DNA of 64,000 nt from Elysia chlorotica (taxonomy: Eukaryota; Mollusca; Gastropoda; Plakobranchidae): positions 343,260 through 407,259 of the forward strand of contig RQTK01000341.1 of NCBI GenBank assembly GCA_003991915.1, written 5' to 3'. The notes beneath the pieces were generated by a model. It did no database searches. It was not told the origin of the DNA and saw only the letters and a program-made list of their open reading frames with translations. Shown here in pieces: positions 42,480 through 55,316 of this stretch (position 1 is the first letter of the stretch; each line of letters begins with the position of its first letter). Position numbers and translations under genes: made by a program.

Positions 42480-43660
42480 TTGTATTGTGTGTTTATTTGT
42501 AGCACACATTATTGTCTTTTGAGCGGTCCATGCTTTCGTTGAAACAAATGGAACTAAAGTCATACCATTTTGCATTTGTATACTTTTACAATACTTTCTT
42601 GTGTGGCAGTCCCTGGTCTTACACTATTCTAACTAATGGGCAAAGTAAAGCCTGAATCAATTGCTGTTCACGCTAAAGTGTAACGCTACTAGCCATGTCT
42701 TCTCTTCTTCTTTTTTATGGGTTTGTTCCTAATGAAGCAGAACTGCGGATACCTTCGTTCCTTGAACAAGAAACTTGGATAAGTAAGTCCAACGATGTTA
42801 AACGCAAAATTTGGAACTGGAATGTATTTGGTCTCAAATTAGACCGAGATCATAGATAGCGCATGTTTAGTGAAAGCGCTGTAGTCTGTAGTGCGTCGTA
42901 ATGTGCCGTTACGTGAGTTAAAAATAGCTGGGTGTGTGAATGAGACGAGATCTGTTCTACAGGTTACCGAAAACAAACGCATTAAGTCTAATTAATTGTT
43001 GGCAGGCTAAGTGCCGGTACTTCAGACTTTATAATAGGCCTACATGTAGCAGAGAGAGAGAGAGAGAGAGTTATGTTTATGACAATCCTTTTACAGGCTA
43101 GTGAGTCTTCGGGTTAAAACAAAAGAAAAGAAATAGAAATGCATGTGATTTTGTGTTTGACGAATAATATGTTACATGTAGATCGAGGATAAGATTCTAC
43201 TCTACACATAATTTATTATTATTGTGAATTGTTTAGTGTGTTGTGCTTTTCATTTTTGTTGTAGTTCTTGTTGGTGCTGATGTATTGTTGTTTTGTGTGG
43301 TTTTGTTTTTGTTTTTTTTTTAGGGAGGGGGGGTTATGTCCTTTACTTGTCTTTTGTTCTCGTTCATGGGCGTCTTAGGCTTTTTCCTGTTGTTTTCGTT
43401 TTCTCTTTTCGATTTGGAATAGTTCCACGATTCGTCATGATTTCCATGTTTCGCCTGATTTTTTTCGCAATCCCCTTTGATATATAGATACACATGTGTT
43501 TATACTTCTTCTATATTTGTCAGTGCTAGCAGCCACTTGCATGAAATGTCACAGACAAAATCGTAGGCGGTGAGCTCTAAAGGACACACAGTGCTCTCAG
43601 ATCATCCAACTATTTATTTGTGGGAGGATTGTTTAGGTGCACAGTATTTCAATATCTTTT
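42480..43660. other. intergenic or intronic sequence, no gene recognised
   Basis: Mostly T-rich, with a short GA run at 43,050-43,071 and GTTTT-rich DNA at 43,240-43,330. A possible small exon around 42,760 with a GTAAGT after it is too weak to call. Confidence 0.4.
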
Positions 43661-43684
43661 TCAGATTTTTATATACATGTATAT

Positions 43685-43740
43685 CTCTATTATCCCTCTA
43701 TCTATTCATTTATCTATATACCTATCTATCTATTTATCAG
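43685..43740. repeat. (TCTA)n-like tract
   Basis: Imperfect TCTA/TTTA units. Confidence 0.75.
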
Positions 43741-44265
43741 TATATTTTTTTAGCAAAGCTCACTTAGCGAAATAAAAAGCATTTAATAATAAAACTTTGC
43801 ATTTACTAATCACGCAGTCACGTACTACTATTTTATCTCTGTAAGTCATAACTTGAAATACAACAGTAGATAGACTAGCAAACATATTAGTAAAGTAGCA
43901 ACAAAAAACATCAAATAATATAGATAACTTGACCTACAACATGTAAAGGCAATCACAAACAGGCAGACACACAAACGGGTCAACTAACAGACATATACCA
44001 GACACCCTAACAGATATATTAGTATCAGACACAAGCAAAAAGCAACAGACAAAATAGCAACATACACTTACAGAGAGATTGGCAACAAACTAGCAACATA
44101 CACGAGAGACTGGCAACAAACTAGCAACAGATACTTACAGACAGACTGACAAAAAAAAAAAACTACCAGACAGAGACTAGCCGGTAGACAAGTACACGTG
44201 GCAGCAGCAGCAGCTGTGGAACTGTGTGTACCAGATGTTGTGACAACAGCCAACAACAGCGGCAA
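43741..44265. other. AT-rich sequence, no gene recognised
   Basis: Contains an irregular duplication near 44,055-44,145 (ACTAGCAACA and ACAGA units). Confidence 0.5.
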
Positions 44266-44267
44266 CA

Positions 44268-44269
44268 CC

Positions 44270-44307
<38 letters not shown>

Positions 44308-44308
44308 C
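44268..44308. repeat. (AAC)n trinucleotide array
   Basis: About 13 CAA/AAC units giving poly-L and poly-C frames. Confidence 0.95.
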
Positions 44309-44339
44309 CTGTTCGCTGCCGCAACCTTTCTGTACTAAA

Positions 44340-44550
44340 GGCCATGCGATAACTGGCCCTTATATAAAAACGAAGACGACGGTTAATGGAATCTGCACCA
44401 GCGCTAAGCCGTAGCCATAGATATATAAATATGCTATTTATATATCTATGGCCGTAGCTCTATTCTAGACTGTTAGGAGCTAATGGGCGATCAGAAAATC
44501 TCATGGTTAAGGGACCAGACTACGTCATCCGATATCGTCATGTGAGTGGC
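44340..44550 (+). mobile_element. interspersed repeat R1, copy 4 (longest), with nested palindrome
   Basis: It carries the whole R1 order: GCGATAACTGGCCC, AAAAACGAAGACGACGGTTA, ATGGAATCTGCACC, GCTAAGCCGTAG, then (after the nested insert) CTCTATTCTAGACTG, TTAGGAGCTAATGGGCGATC, AGAAAATCTCATGG, GGGACCAGACTACGTCATCC and GATATCGTCATGTG. No frame codes for a recognisable protein. Confidence 0.8.
44408..44457. mobile_element. 36-bp perfect palindrome insertion with 7-bp direct repeats
   Basis: GCCGTAG at 44,408-44,414 and at 44,451-44,457 bracket a hairpin: arm CCATAGATATATAAATA (44,415-44,431), loop TGC, arm TATTTATATATCTATGG (44,435-44,451), 17 of 17 paired. R1 copy 2 at 28.1 kb runs through this point without it, so it was inserted. 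Size, flanking duplication and the CCA start resemble the insert at 1,291-1,320. Confidence 0.65.
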
Positions 44551-44655
44551 AAGGCATGTACTGTGTCTGTGAAGGACCGGGTGCATCCACGTGACCAGGT
44601 GACCAGGTGAACCTCCTACAGGCAACCTGTAGACCCTTATACATGCACTCAGAAA

Positions 44656-44763
44656 GCCAGCTGGCGCAACAGGTAGAGCGTTGGTCTCCCAGTGCGGCGG
44701 TCCTCGATTCGAAACCCACGATTGGTTAAAAGTTCAATTTGGTTCCTACTTTTTGGTTTGTTT
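44656..44763 (+). mobile_element. SINE head, type 2, with short body
   Basis: AGCTGGCGCAACAGGTAGAG then CGTTGGTCTCCCAGTGCGG, and B box CTCGATTCGAAACCCACGAT, followed by TGGTTAAAAGTTCAATTTGG. The 3' body is absent. Confidence 0.75.
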
Positions 44764-44769
44764 GTTAAG

Positions 44770-45380
44770 AATTTTCTGACAAATTCGTAATTAAAACAGC
44801 CATAAAATAAAGTCTGTTCTGACGATTCGACTGTGAAAAGCTGTGGACCACAAAGTACATGAGTACTGTAACTATGCACTGGCTATATAATTGCATGTAT
44901 CATTTTGACTACGTCAGGTTCGATATTTAATAGCCCGATATATCAAATATCAACATGTGATCTGCTATATAGTGGCACTGTGCAGTATTGACTATTGATT
45001 GATAAGCATAGGTACATACATTATTATATTGGTTTCATACCAAATGTGTTGATTTCTGTATGTCCTGTGACTCGTATTACTTAGTTCCTCAGTGAGTTTA
45101 GATAATATCAATCATTGAGCTTACTGTACACTTGTCAGAATGGATAGCACGTATCAAAAGAAAGACATTATGGAGGCAACATCTTCTCATTCAATTCATT
45201 AGTTCGTGAGTTCAAATCTCAGCACACTACAAAAGGTTGTTATCGAAGGAGATCTGGTATCTGAAAGGAGGTTTTAAAATCTACACACAGAACATGTTCA
45301 GATGAGTCTGCATTGGCCATCTCCAGGGAACAACAGTTACAACATCTATTTCAGTTCGATCACCAGGGATACTGATTGAA
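44770..45380. other. AT-rich sequence, no gene recognised
   Basis: A possible degenerate tRNA-like segment ends in GTGAGTTCAAATCTC at about 45,222. No exon supported. Confidence 0.45.
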
Positions 45381-45635
45381 CTTTTCAAACAATCTGTTGT
45401 AAGGGCTAGTGCATACACCTCTGAGCCACATATCTTGCAACGTTTTCCAGACACAGTATTTGAACTTTACACATACTAAGAGACACCCCCGCTCCCTAAA
45501 ACGCCATCTTGCCATAGATGAAAGGTCTCACCTTTCAGATGACCTCAAATCTTTAGATCTCCAGATGACTTGCAACGGTTCTGTCTCAACCAGTCTTAAG
45601 ACTTTCTTTCTTCTACATTGGCTGTCTAACGTGTC

Positions 45636-45906
45636 TGCAAGTACAACGGGGGTTGCGGTGTCCCAGGGGTAGAACATTGGCTTCCGACGCAAAACGTCCG
45701 TGGTTCGAACCCTGGCAATTTCGCTCCCTAATGGTTGGACCGGTGTCAGTTTAATGTGACTGGTTGAGACAGGAGTCATGGTATCCCCGCCCTGTCTCGT
45801 GTGTGGCAGCACATAAAATGACGTCAGTTGTTGGTCCCGTCCACAATATAACCTTTATATTGCTGATGTTGAACGTTAAACCAACACAACAATTGCAAGT
45901 ACAACG
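45636..45906 (+). mobile_element. full-length SINE (type-1 head) with 13-bp target-site duplication
   Basis: TGCAAGTACAACG flanks the element on both sides (45,636-45,648 and 45,894-45,906), identical over 13 bp. The insert (45,649-45,893, 245 bp) has head GGTTGCGGTGTCCCAGGGGT then AGAACATTGGCTTCCGACGC, B box GTGGTTCGAACCCTGG, and the standard body to GAACGTTAAACCAACACAAC. This marks both ends of the SINE and shows insertion by target-primed reverse transcription (family knowledge). It is among the youngest copies here. Confidence 0.97.
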
Positions 45907-46480
45907 TTTTTGAGCTGTCTGCTCAATCCAGAAATGTGAAATATCTGCGTCTGTCTCACTTTCAGTCTATCTCGTTTCACTTGAATGATTTAAATGCTCT
46001 ACCAATAAGGTTTTCCTACTCTTTGATCCGATCGTACTTCAAGTTAAAGAAAAGGCGACAACAGCTGAGAATTGGAACATGGACTCCCTGCTCTTAACCC
46101 CACAAAAAACTAACCGATCGAGCTTTCCTCGCCCACATGAAGTACCAACCCTACCCCAACCATGATAGTTTCCTTCGTGTTACATCAGGAGACTGGGCTT
46201 GAAGTCATCACATCTAGAGGGTGAAATTCCAGACAATGCCATCCCCAATTAGTTTCCCAACACTCATACGGTTCACGTAATCCGACCTAAAGACGAAAAA
46301 CACACGGAAATACCAACACATACAAACACACACGAACGAACTGTCCTCTTCGTTTGTCTTTTATCTGATAACGGGAAAATAACTGGAAAAACCTTTTCTC
46401 CTTATTTCCAAACAAGATATTCTCTGTCATGTACAAGCCGGCACGCGCCAGTCTTGTCTCTACAGGCCTGGCCTGAAGCC
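45907..46480 (+). other. sequence interrupted by the SINE; possible LINE relic
   Basis: The stretch 46,046-46,086 translates to KLKKRRQQLRIGTW, reminiscent of the QLRIGTWNVRTL start of LINE endonuclease domains, but the match stops at GTW. It may be chance. No other domain block is visible. Confidence 0.2.
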
Positions 46481-46721
46481 GGCGAGGTTCCCTCTGAGGG
46501 TTGCCAGGTTAGTCAAAGACAGCGCCGTGTCAGGCCAAAAGATCACGGGTATTTGGCCAAATTTATTGAAACAACACGCCTCGTATGGCAAGCATTGTTG
46601 TTCTCTGAGTGTTGGCGCAGTGCTGATCGCTAACAGATTTCCACAGCCGCACAAGTGGGAGGCTTGGTTCGAAACAGTGTTGCTGTTGTTGTTACTGTTG
46701 GTTGTGGTGGTGCTGGTAGTG

Positions 46722-46932
<211 letters not shown>

Positions 46933-46934
46933 TC

Positions 46935-47735
46935 AAAGTTACTAAAAGTCAAACCAAGTCTGCAGAGTTAATTTCACATTCACAGTTTATGTTTTTAAGT
47001 TATGAAATGCTAGTTTTAGGATTTATGGCCAGTTTAACTATGTAAATGAATAATAATGAATTAAAAAAATAATAAAACTGAATAATGGATATTTTTAATG
47101 TATTCTTTAGAAGTTTGAAGTTAAATATTTCAAAGGTAAATATGTACGTGGAGGCTGGGAGTGGACATAGATAAACGAGACGGTCACAATGAATAATTAT
47201 AGAATCGTTGTCTCATCTTTGAAGTCCTGTTCGTACAACTGATTTATGTGTAGGCCAAGGGCAAGGAGATAGCCGTGTGCGTTAATAGACTTGGGCAATA
47301 GAAAAAAAATTACACGAACGGTTCATAACTATAGCAAAATGATTTATGTTTAATCAAGATTAACGTTGGAGTCATCACGCACCCAATTAGTACACAGAAA
47401 ATGTGCAAAGTGAGGGGTTTGGTTTCTCAAATAAAAAAAAAAAAGAGTTCGGTTGCAGAATAATTGAATCGGAGATTTCATCACCTAAACGGCATTGCCT
47501 GTGGGCTGCGACCTGTGTGATGATAGTTCAGGGATACGATTGGGCCACGTTCCTGTGCGCTAAATGTGAGAAGGTTATGCAGCACTAGACCACAAACGGA
47601 TAGACTTTTTTTCTTGCATTGCGCAGACTAAACAAATCATTCCCTGTAAACAACTGACTGTATACCGCTACTTTCTGAGACTTGTTGCCCTATTCCGGGG
47701 CTCATTGCTGCGTTAGTGAAGTGGTGTCTTAGAGA
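46935..47735. other. AT-rich sequence, no gene recognised
   Basis: No repeat match or supported exon. Confidence 0.5.
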
Positions 47736-47741
47736 CTTTCC

Positions 47742-47752
47742 ATGGAGAGAGA

Positions 47753-47798
<46 letters not shown>

Positions 47799-47810
47799 CA
47801 GAGAAATAAA
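47742..47810. repeat. (GA)n microsatellite with G-run
   Basis: About 17 GA units, then GGGGGGGG. Confidence 0.95.
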
Positions 47811-47989
47811 GAGACTGGGACACTTAAGAACAAGAGAGATAGAGATCAGGTACAGAAAGAAAGACAGAGAAGCATAATTCCAGATTTTGCAATAGAAATA
47901 GACCAAGAGGAGAGGTGGGGAGAGAAGGAAAGAGAGCTGAAGGTAGCAATGCACTAGATGGATATACCGACACAAAAAATATGTATTTA

Positions 47990-49430
47990 CAAACTCACAG
48001 TTTGATAGTTTGGATCATTTGCAGAACCAAAGTGAATAGAATGCAAACTTGCATTATTTAGCACGGGATAAAAATACCACACTGGCACTCTACTCATTGT
48101 CTGCATCTGTCAGTCATTAGGGCCGAGCGACTCATAACTCTGGCCAACTTCTCTGGTACGCATTCTTCTGGTTTCTTTATTATGTTGATGCAGGGGGGCA
48201 AAAGGGGGATCGGAGGGGGAGGACTATATCTATATATATATACTATACCCCACAGAAGGGGGCCCAATGCCCAAGGGAGAACATATCACCGTTTTGGGGG
48301 CATAGAGCACAGAAAAAACGGCATCAAAGAGGTGCAAGATTACCGACAAGGTGATATGGCATTTCGTTTTTTAGAATTGACGGGGAGAATTTCATGCTTG
48401 CACTTAAGTCTACAATTACAAACATTGGCACGTAATCGTGTTTATAATCTAAGAAGTAAACAGAGTGTATAGAATACTAAGAATAGACAGGTGAGAGACA
48501 GAGAAGAGGCTAGAAGGATATTAAGGTAAAAGGCTAGGATATTAACGGTAGCAAAGAGTGAAGAGTGGCAGTTGAGATATGGCGAAAAGGGAACGAAATA
48601 AACAAAACAGAAAGTGGTGGGCGAGAGAGACAGAGAGGGAAAGAGAAATGAAGATAGAGGCACGCTAGGGAGGTAAGAGGAAATAGTGCAAATGACAAAG
48701 TGAGGGAAACGTGAATGGTAGAAATGATATTTTAAAATGAGGAAAACAATTTTTTTTAAAATCTCACAATTTTGATTGAACAAAAATAATATTAATAGTT
48801 CAGCAGATCGAAAATCCATGTCTTCACTCCTAAGGCGTTAAAAGAATTCGGAAAATAACATCAAATTTTAATTTAGTTGTATGGTTTCAACATGAAAATA
48901 GTGTAGTTCAACATATCTTTAGTTTATGCATCGTTTTATGTAGGTTGGTTGGTGCTCCAATAATTATGAGACTGAAACAAAACGAAAAACAAAAAAATCA
49001 AAATAATATATTTATGATATGAAACCTTACCTGAATATAATATTTCCTGGTACAGAAATTAATAGACCTTGATTCCAAAAGAAAAGTAAATAAACAAAGG
49101 GTTACCTTACCAGAACTCACTGGGGATGTCGCACTAGCAGCTACTATAAGTAACTTTCTCTTTAATTATTTCGCATAACAGCCGTATAGGATCCCTAAGT
49201 GAACATATGAATAAAACATTTCTAGAGAATATTTTGTATGTTCTATAAACACTTACAGGAAAAGTTTTTTTTTAATGTATGTTAAAATTCCCAATGCGAT
49301 GGTGTGCAAGGCCAGGGGTGTAAGTTTTCACTGGTTTCGGGAAACCCCTGTAGGTTTCGCTCATTGTTTACATTCACTCCCTAATTAAAGCCAGTGGCAG
49401 GCGTCTGGGTGAGCACATTCGGAAGTACTC
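47990..49430. other. intergenic or intronic sequence, no gene recognised
   Basis: Purine-rich from 48,470 to 48,720, otherwise AT-rich. The 96-codon frame at 48,182-48,472 has no motif I know. Confidence 0.4.
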
Positions 49431-49433
49431 ACT

Positions 49434-49622
49434 CGAGAGAGAGAGGGAGACAGTGAGAGAGAGAGAAGGAGAAAGAGTGAGAGTAGAGAGACGGAGAGGG
49501 AGAGAGAGATCGAGAAAGAGAATGCGTGAGATAGATAGATGGGAAGTGAGAGAAAGAGAGAGAGAGAGAGGAAGAAGGAGAGAGAGAGAGAGAAAGAGAG
49601 AGAGAGTGAGAGAGAGAGAAAA
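49434..49622. repeat. irregular (GA)n block
   Basis: GAGAGA with GAAA, GTGA and GGAA interruptions; frames in all phases are artefacts. Confidence 0.93.
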
Positions 49623-49624
49623 CA

Positions 49625-50755
49625 GACCAATGATTAGATGAATTCCGTGCACTATTGCCTGGTCCCGCTAGTCGAGTCGACATGGGAGGGCGATGTACTA
49701 GAGATAAAGCAAACCTAACAGCTACAAACACTTTTCCTCAGAGTGCTTAGTTATGTTTCTTGACGGTAATACATACTGGTGTAGGCGTGGGTGGTTTGGA
49801 GAGAACGTAGGAGGGAGGAGAGGTGGAGGGACGAAGGTGGAGAGAGGGAGGAAAAGATATGCAAATAAACAACAAGAACAAGAACAAGATCAGGAAGAAT
49901 TAGAACAAAGAGAAAAACAAGAGGGGCAGAAAGAGTTATTGATAGACAGATGGATGCTTGATAAATAGAAACAGGGAGTGAGGGAGAGCAAAGAAAAAAA
50001 TCGTATTACTTTTACTTTTCTAACGCCCACATACATATGCTTTATTAGCAAGATATAGGTGGCATAATTTTTCTAGTGAGAAAAGGGAACTGATAAGTAA
50101 AATCAAATTTAATACAGAGGAACAAATATATACACAAAAAGAGTGCTCGTTTAGTTTACAAGTGACGCGACATCATAATACCATCCGTCTATACTGATCA
50201 GACCGGTGTCAGTCAATGTGTTAAAAAAATCGATAAACCTGCGTGTTCACAAACATTCGGTTCAATAAGTCGGTGTTAGAGATAACCGATGGGACGCAAT
50301 GTAGAAAAAATCCCCAGCATGATATACGCGTTATACATATATTAACATTCAAGTCATTACCAAATTCTTAACTTCTACTAAAAACACTGTTGAGCTGAAA
50401 TTGATAAGTAGCTTGATCGTTATCCCGTTATCCAAGCAAAGCAGGTCTAGCTAGGTGTTGCCAAATCTCTTGAACGCATTGGATTATCAATGTATTGTTT
50501 CTGCAAACTGTATCAACACAAGTCATAAAATGCTCGTGCTGTGTTTTGACTGTGTCACTGTCCCTGTGTGCGCACCAAGCACATGCTCATTCATTCATAC
50601 ATTGAAAAGACTACAGCCTGCGTTTAAAAGTCGACATTCACAATAACATTGAACATTATTTGGAGGCTCTGTGGAGAATACCACCAAAATGAAAGCAAAT
50701 GCGTGCAGTAATTTTTTTGCTATGCTTCATTAAGGAGTCCCACTAATATCGTATA
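49625..50755. other. intergenic or intronic sequence, no gene recognised
   Basis: Purine-rich at 49,800-49,990; otherwise unique AT-rich DNA. The 63-codon frame at 50,455-50,646 lacks a motif. Confidence 0.45.
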
Positions 50756-50757
50756 TA

Positions 50758-50895
50758 GATGTCTTAAATACAACGCGGCCGTAGCAATATAGATGACTTA
50801 AGTACAACGTGACGGTAGCTTCAACTGGTCGCAACTCGCAAGCCTTCTTATTCTTATATTATTATGTGAAGACATGCCGTACAATGTACATGTAC
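50758..50895 (-). mobile_element. TIR-B element with duplicated end
   Basis: CTTAAATACAACGCGGCCGTAGC (50,763) and CTTAAGTACAACGTGACGGTAGC (50,798) are two copies of the TIR-B end. The second continues TTCAACTGG..CTCGCAAGCC then TTCTTATTCTTATATTATTA, which is the loop seen in reverse in the 57.9-kb copy. Confidence 0.65.
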
Positions 50896-50899
50896 TTAC

Positions 50900-51425
50900 A
50901 ATCCCAGATCTATATTTAGCGATGACTGTCCATGGTTTGGAACATAGGGATTTGAAGCACAGCTTGCTAACGTAAGTCGGTCCTGTCAGGGAGCCAATTA
51001 CGGGAGGTTCGGGAAAAATACTCGTCACCGAAGTTACATAATGTTCTATCACATTGTTAGGCAAAAATGTATTCACTTTAGTCTATTCGGCGACATTGCG
51101 TGTTATTGTTGGTATCTTCGGTAACACCCTCTCTCATTTTTACACTACTCAAAGTACATCAAGTGCTAAAAAAGTTATGAAAAAAAAACCCACGCATTTT
51201 CCATCAGTTCTAGACGCTAGACCTTCGTGACTCATCGGAAAGTTTACGTTTTCAGATCTCAGATCGCCGATAGATATCTATATACTAGGTCTATGGCACA
51301 CGGGGAATACCCACCGCTGTGTTTTGCTTTATCAAACTAAACACATTGTGTGCTGTATAGCATCTCAAAGTCATTGCAAACCGTAAGGAAAACATCATTA
51401 GGATTAAACCGCATATAGTCGAGTT
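50900..51425. other. AT-rich sequence, no gene recognised
   Basis: Contains GCGATGACTGTCCATGG near 50,920, similar to part of the 39.4-kb repeat. Confidence 0.45.
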
Positions 51426-51436
51426 TCAGTCCTTTT

Positions 51437-51515
51437 ACTCTCTCGCTCTCTCCCTCTGTCCCTCTGTCTCTCTATCTCTCATTGTTTGTCTCTCCCTCTG
51501 TTTGTCTCTCCCTCT

Positions 51516-51577
<62 letters not shown>
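51437..51577. repeat. (CT)n microsatellite
   Basis: CTCCCTCTGT units then about 28 pure CT units at 51,521-51,577. Confidence 0.97.
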
Positions 51578-51579
<2 letters not shown>

Positions 51580-51580
<1 letters not shown>

Positions 51581-51890
51581 ACGACTTCCAAAGCGGGCGA
51601 ACTAATCATGTCCGTTCTACGAACATTAATGAACCTCGATAACGTATCAAAGTTATAAACTTTTCAATAAAGAGTTCAGCGCTCCATGCCAGACAATAGG
51701 AGCCCTGACAAATTACGACATAAACATCAAGTAGGTAGATGTGTTATTATTCACTCTATTTAGCAGGTGGATATAGAGATAATCTAATGTAGAAAGTAGA
51801 AAGCTCCAGGTGTCTACGCAAGTAACGTACCCACTGGTCTCATGTATACGTACTACATTACAATAACCATCAGGATTCTCAGCGCCATAT
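51580..51890. other. unique sequence, no gene recognised
   Basis: No repeat match or supported exon. Confidence 0.5.
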
Positions 51891-51892
51891 AG

Positions 51893-51925
51893 AAGAGAGC
51901 GAGAGAGATAAGAATTATATAGGGG

Positions 51926-51972
<47 letters not shown>

Positions 51973-52029
51973 AGAGAGGGAGGATGAAAGAAAGAGAGAT
52001 AGAGGGGGTGAGGGATATAGAGAAAATGG

Positions 52030-52089
<60 letters not shown>

Positions 52090-52235
52090 CAGACAGAGAG
52101 ACAGAGAGAGAGAGAGGGAGAAGATAGAGAGACAAGTAAGAGACAAGAGAGACAGAAGAGAGAAAGGCAAAAAGAGACGGGGAAATGAAGAAAGAAATGG
52201 AGAAGAAAAGAGAAAGAAGGAGGGATTGAGAATGA
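51893..52235. repeat. (GA)n block
   Basis: Pure GA at 51,929-51,967 and 52,033-52,072, purine-rich throughout. Minus frames of up to 177 codons are artefacts. Confidence 0.97.
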
Positions 52236-52239
52236 AAGA

Positions 52240-53120
52240 CAGCCATAATGGAGAGGGAGTAAGCTGTAATATCCTACTCCGCTACTCCCCGGACCATGAA
52301 TTACGGATACTGGAAGTGACAAGTTGCCGCCAGGACTCATAACTTTATGCGACAGGGGCTTCACATGGGCTTCAGCCTGTGGTGCACAGCAACTGGCAGA
52401 ACCGCGGAATGCGTGGGAGAATCACGGTCTGGACAATGCACAAACATTACAGATACATAGTAGGCCTAGGGAGTAGCCTTGTTTTTCTCCTCCATGTCAT
52501 AATATTGGACAATAGCTTTAAAAAATCATTGTGAAAGAGATATTGAACTTTTTTAAGAACAGAAAAATAGTGACTAAAGACTGGAATTACTCAATGGCAA
52601 CAGGGTCACAGTTGGAAGTCATATTGTCTTTCTGCTCTATTAGGATAAAACTATAATAAAAAAAGACAATTGAGTTACGAGACAGGTGCACAGGAAACAG
52701 ACAGGAAACAATTTGCAACCACTAAAAACAAGCACGGTTAAAGAATATGGCACAAGACTGATAGAAGAAAAAGCACAGATGCCTAGTGCGAACATGGAAG
52801 TCACGTTGTTCCTGTAAGCGATGCTTTTTATGGTGCTTGTAATGTAATATGAGACTATGCTATGGCGAAAGACAACGATCCAAGACACATAATTATTTCA
52901 ATTAAATTTTTATTTTTAATCAGAAATGGAGTTAAAGAATATTCGAAAATGGAAACAGAGGCGAAATCAAGGCGGATTTTGAAATGGAAGGCATATTAAC
53001 TATTAAAACACGGGCCATAGAAATACATATAGATGCTCAATCAAGGAGGATTTTTTTTTTAGTAGAAAACAAAAACATCAAAAATTTAGTGGGAGTTAGA
53101 AATGTGCATGAGACGGGAAT
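52240..53120. other. intergenic or intronic sequence, no gene recognised
   Basis: Unique AT-rich DNA; short frames only. Confidence 0.5.
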
Positions 53121-53127
53121 GTTTTCT

Positions 53128-53780
<653 letters not shown>

Positions 53781-54345
53781 AATTTAACGAAACCCAGAGC
53801 CACCAACCCAAACAGCTCTATCAAAGTGCACATGTTAACAAACTAACTGTAAGCAAATTTATTATCGATAGCATTTTTTAACATAACGTTGGCAGTCCTT
53901 CAGTTCCCTGCCTACCTAGTGAGGTCCCTGGCACTTCCTACTCCCTTTTAATGCACACTTCCACCCCCCCCCCCCCTCCCCCTACAACCTTGTTAGCGGA
54001 AACATCTTACTGAAAGGTATGCAAACAGGCCTCCGAAAACTCGGAAACATTACGACAGACAGGGCGAGTGACGAACTGACGGTCCCTATAACTGAGCCTC
54101 CAAACTCCTGCCAAAAGAGAGTATTTATATGGATTTTTCCTACACTCAGTTGGCTAAATTATACGCTATGAGGGTTGTCTAGGTTGGCAGCTCTTGCGAA
54201 ACTATGAGCTATATTATATTCTCGGGATCGAGCAACCCACACACACAAAAAAAGAATATGCATATCTTCTTGTGTTCCCCACAGATGTATAGGACATTAT
54301 GCAGTCGCGATCGACTCCGACTGTTCAATGAACTCTGCTGTGAGG
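53781..54345. other. intergenic or intronic sequence, no gene recognised
   Basis: C-run at 53,965-53,977; otherwise unique. Confidence 0.5.
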
Positions 54346-54349
54346 AGAA

Positions 54350-54412
54350 GGACGTCCAGGTATCCCCACAGTTTTTGAGTCACAGGTTCCTAGGTTCGAT
54401 CCCTGCCTAGAA
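54350..54412 (+). mobile_element. tRNA-like SINE head
   Basis: GGACGTCCAGGTATCCCCAC, then TTTTTGAGTCACAGGTTCC and a canonical B box TAGGTTCGATCCCTGCC. No common body follows. Confidence 0.45.
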
Positions 54413-54747
54413 TGTTCTAGTTTGGTGTTTGATGTCTGTGGCTACAGCCTATCTTGGTCAACGTGGTGATGTGGGTATTCTTGTAAAAAGTTATAATATA
54501 AGAACGGTTTGATTTCAGGCGCATATCGCAATACATGGCCCAATACCTTGTATTACCGGCACCAGTTTTTTTTTACTTGTGGGTCTTAATTTGGTAGTGT
54601 CCAGCTCTTTATTGGAAACTTTTCCGAGGGAAGGTGTGCATCCTATTTGTTGCCCATTTCTATAGCTTATTATGTTGTTTAGATCGTTTAGATTACAAGG
54701 TTGGCAGCTATTACCTGTCATTCAACGACAAATAGACGTGGAGCTGA

Positions 54748-54812
54748 GATTGTGTGTGTGTGTGTGTATGAGAGTGTGTGTGTGTGTATGTGTGTGTGTG
54801 TGTGTGTGTGTG
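54748..54812. repeat. (GT)n microsatellite
   Basis: GT units with TATG and GAGA interruptions. Confidence 0.95.
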
Positions 54813-54998
54813 GACTGGGGCCAGGGGAGTCAAGGAACTGTAGGTCAGGCAGGGATCTGGGGCAAAGGCAGAGACAGGCAGGTGGGGCGGTGCATGCACA
54901 TGCAATGGCGAGAGAGGCATAGAGAGAGAGGTGGAAAAGCATACGGGCAGACAGAAAGAGAGGAAGTGTTAATAATAAGGAAAGGTGAGGAAGACAAA

Positions 54999-55316
54999 NN
55001 NNNNNNNNNNNNNNNNNNNNNNNNNNNNNNNNNNNNNNNNNNNNNNNNNNNNNNNNNNNNNNNNNNNNNNNNNNNNNNNNNNNNNNNNNNNNNNNNNNNN
55101 NNNNNNNNNNNNNNNNNNNNNNNNNNNNNNNNNNNNNNNNNNNNNNNNNNNNNNNNNNNNNNNNNNNNNNNNNNNNNNNNNNNNNNNNNNNNNNNNNNNN
55201 NNNNNNNNNNNNNNNNNNNNNNNNNNNNNNNNNNNNNNNNNNNNNNNNNNNNNNNNNNNNNNNNNNNNNNNNNNNNNNNNNNNNNNNNNNNNNNNNNNNN
55301 NNNNNNNNNNNNNNNN
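54999..55316. other. assembly gap (318 N)
   Basis: Follows a purine-rich stretch and precedes an A-rich one. Confidence 1.

Noticed and set aside
42720..42785. Small exon ending at GTAAGT
   Set aside because: The acceptor is poor, the exon would be about 41 nt and one frame stops right at the donor; no supporting neighbour.
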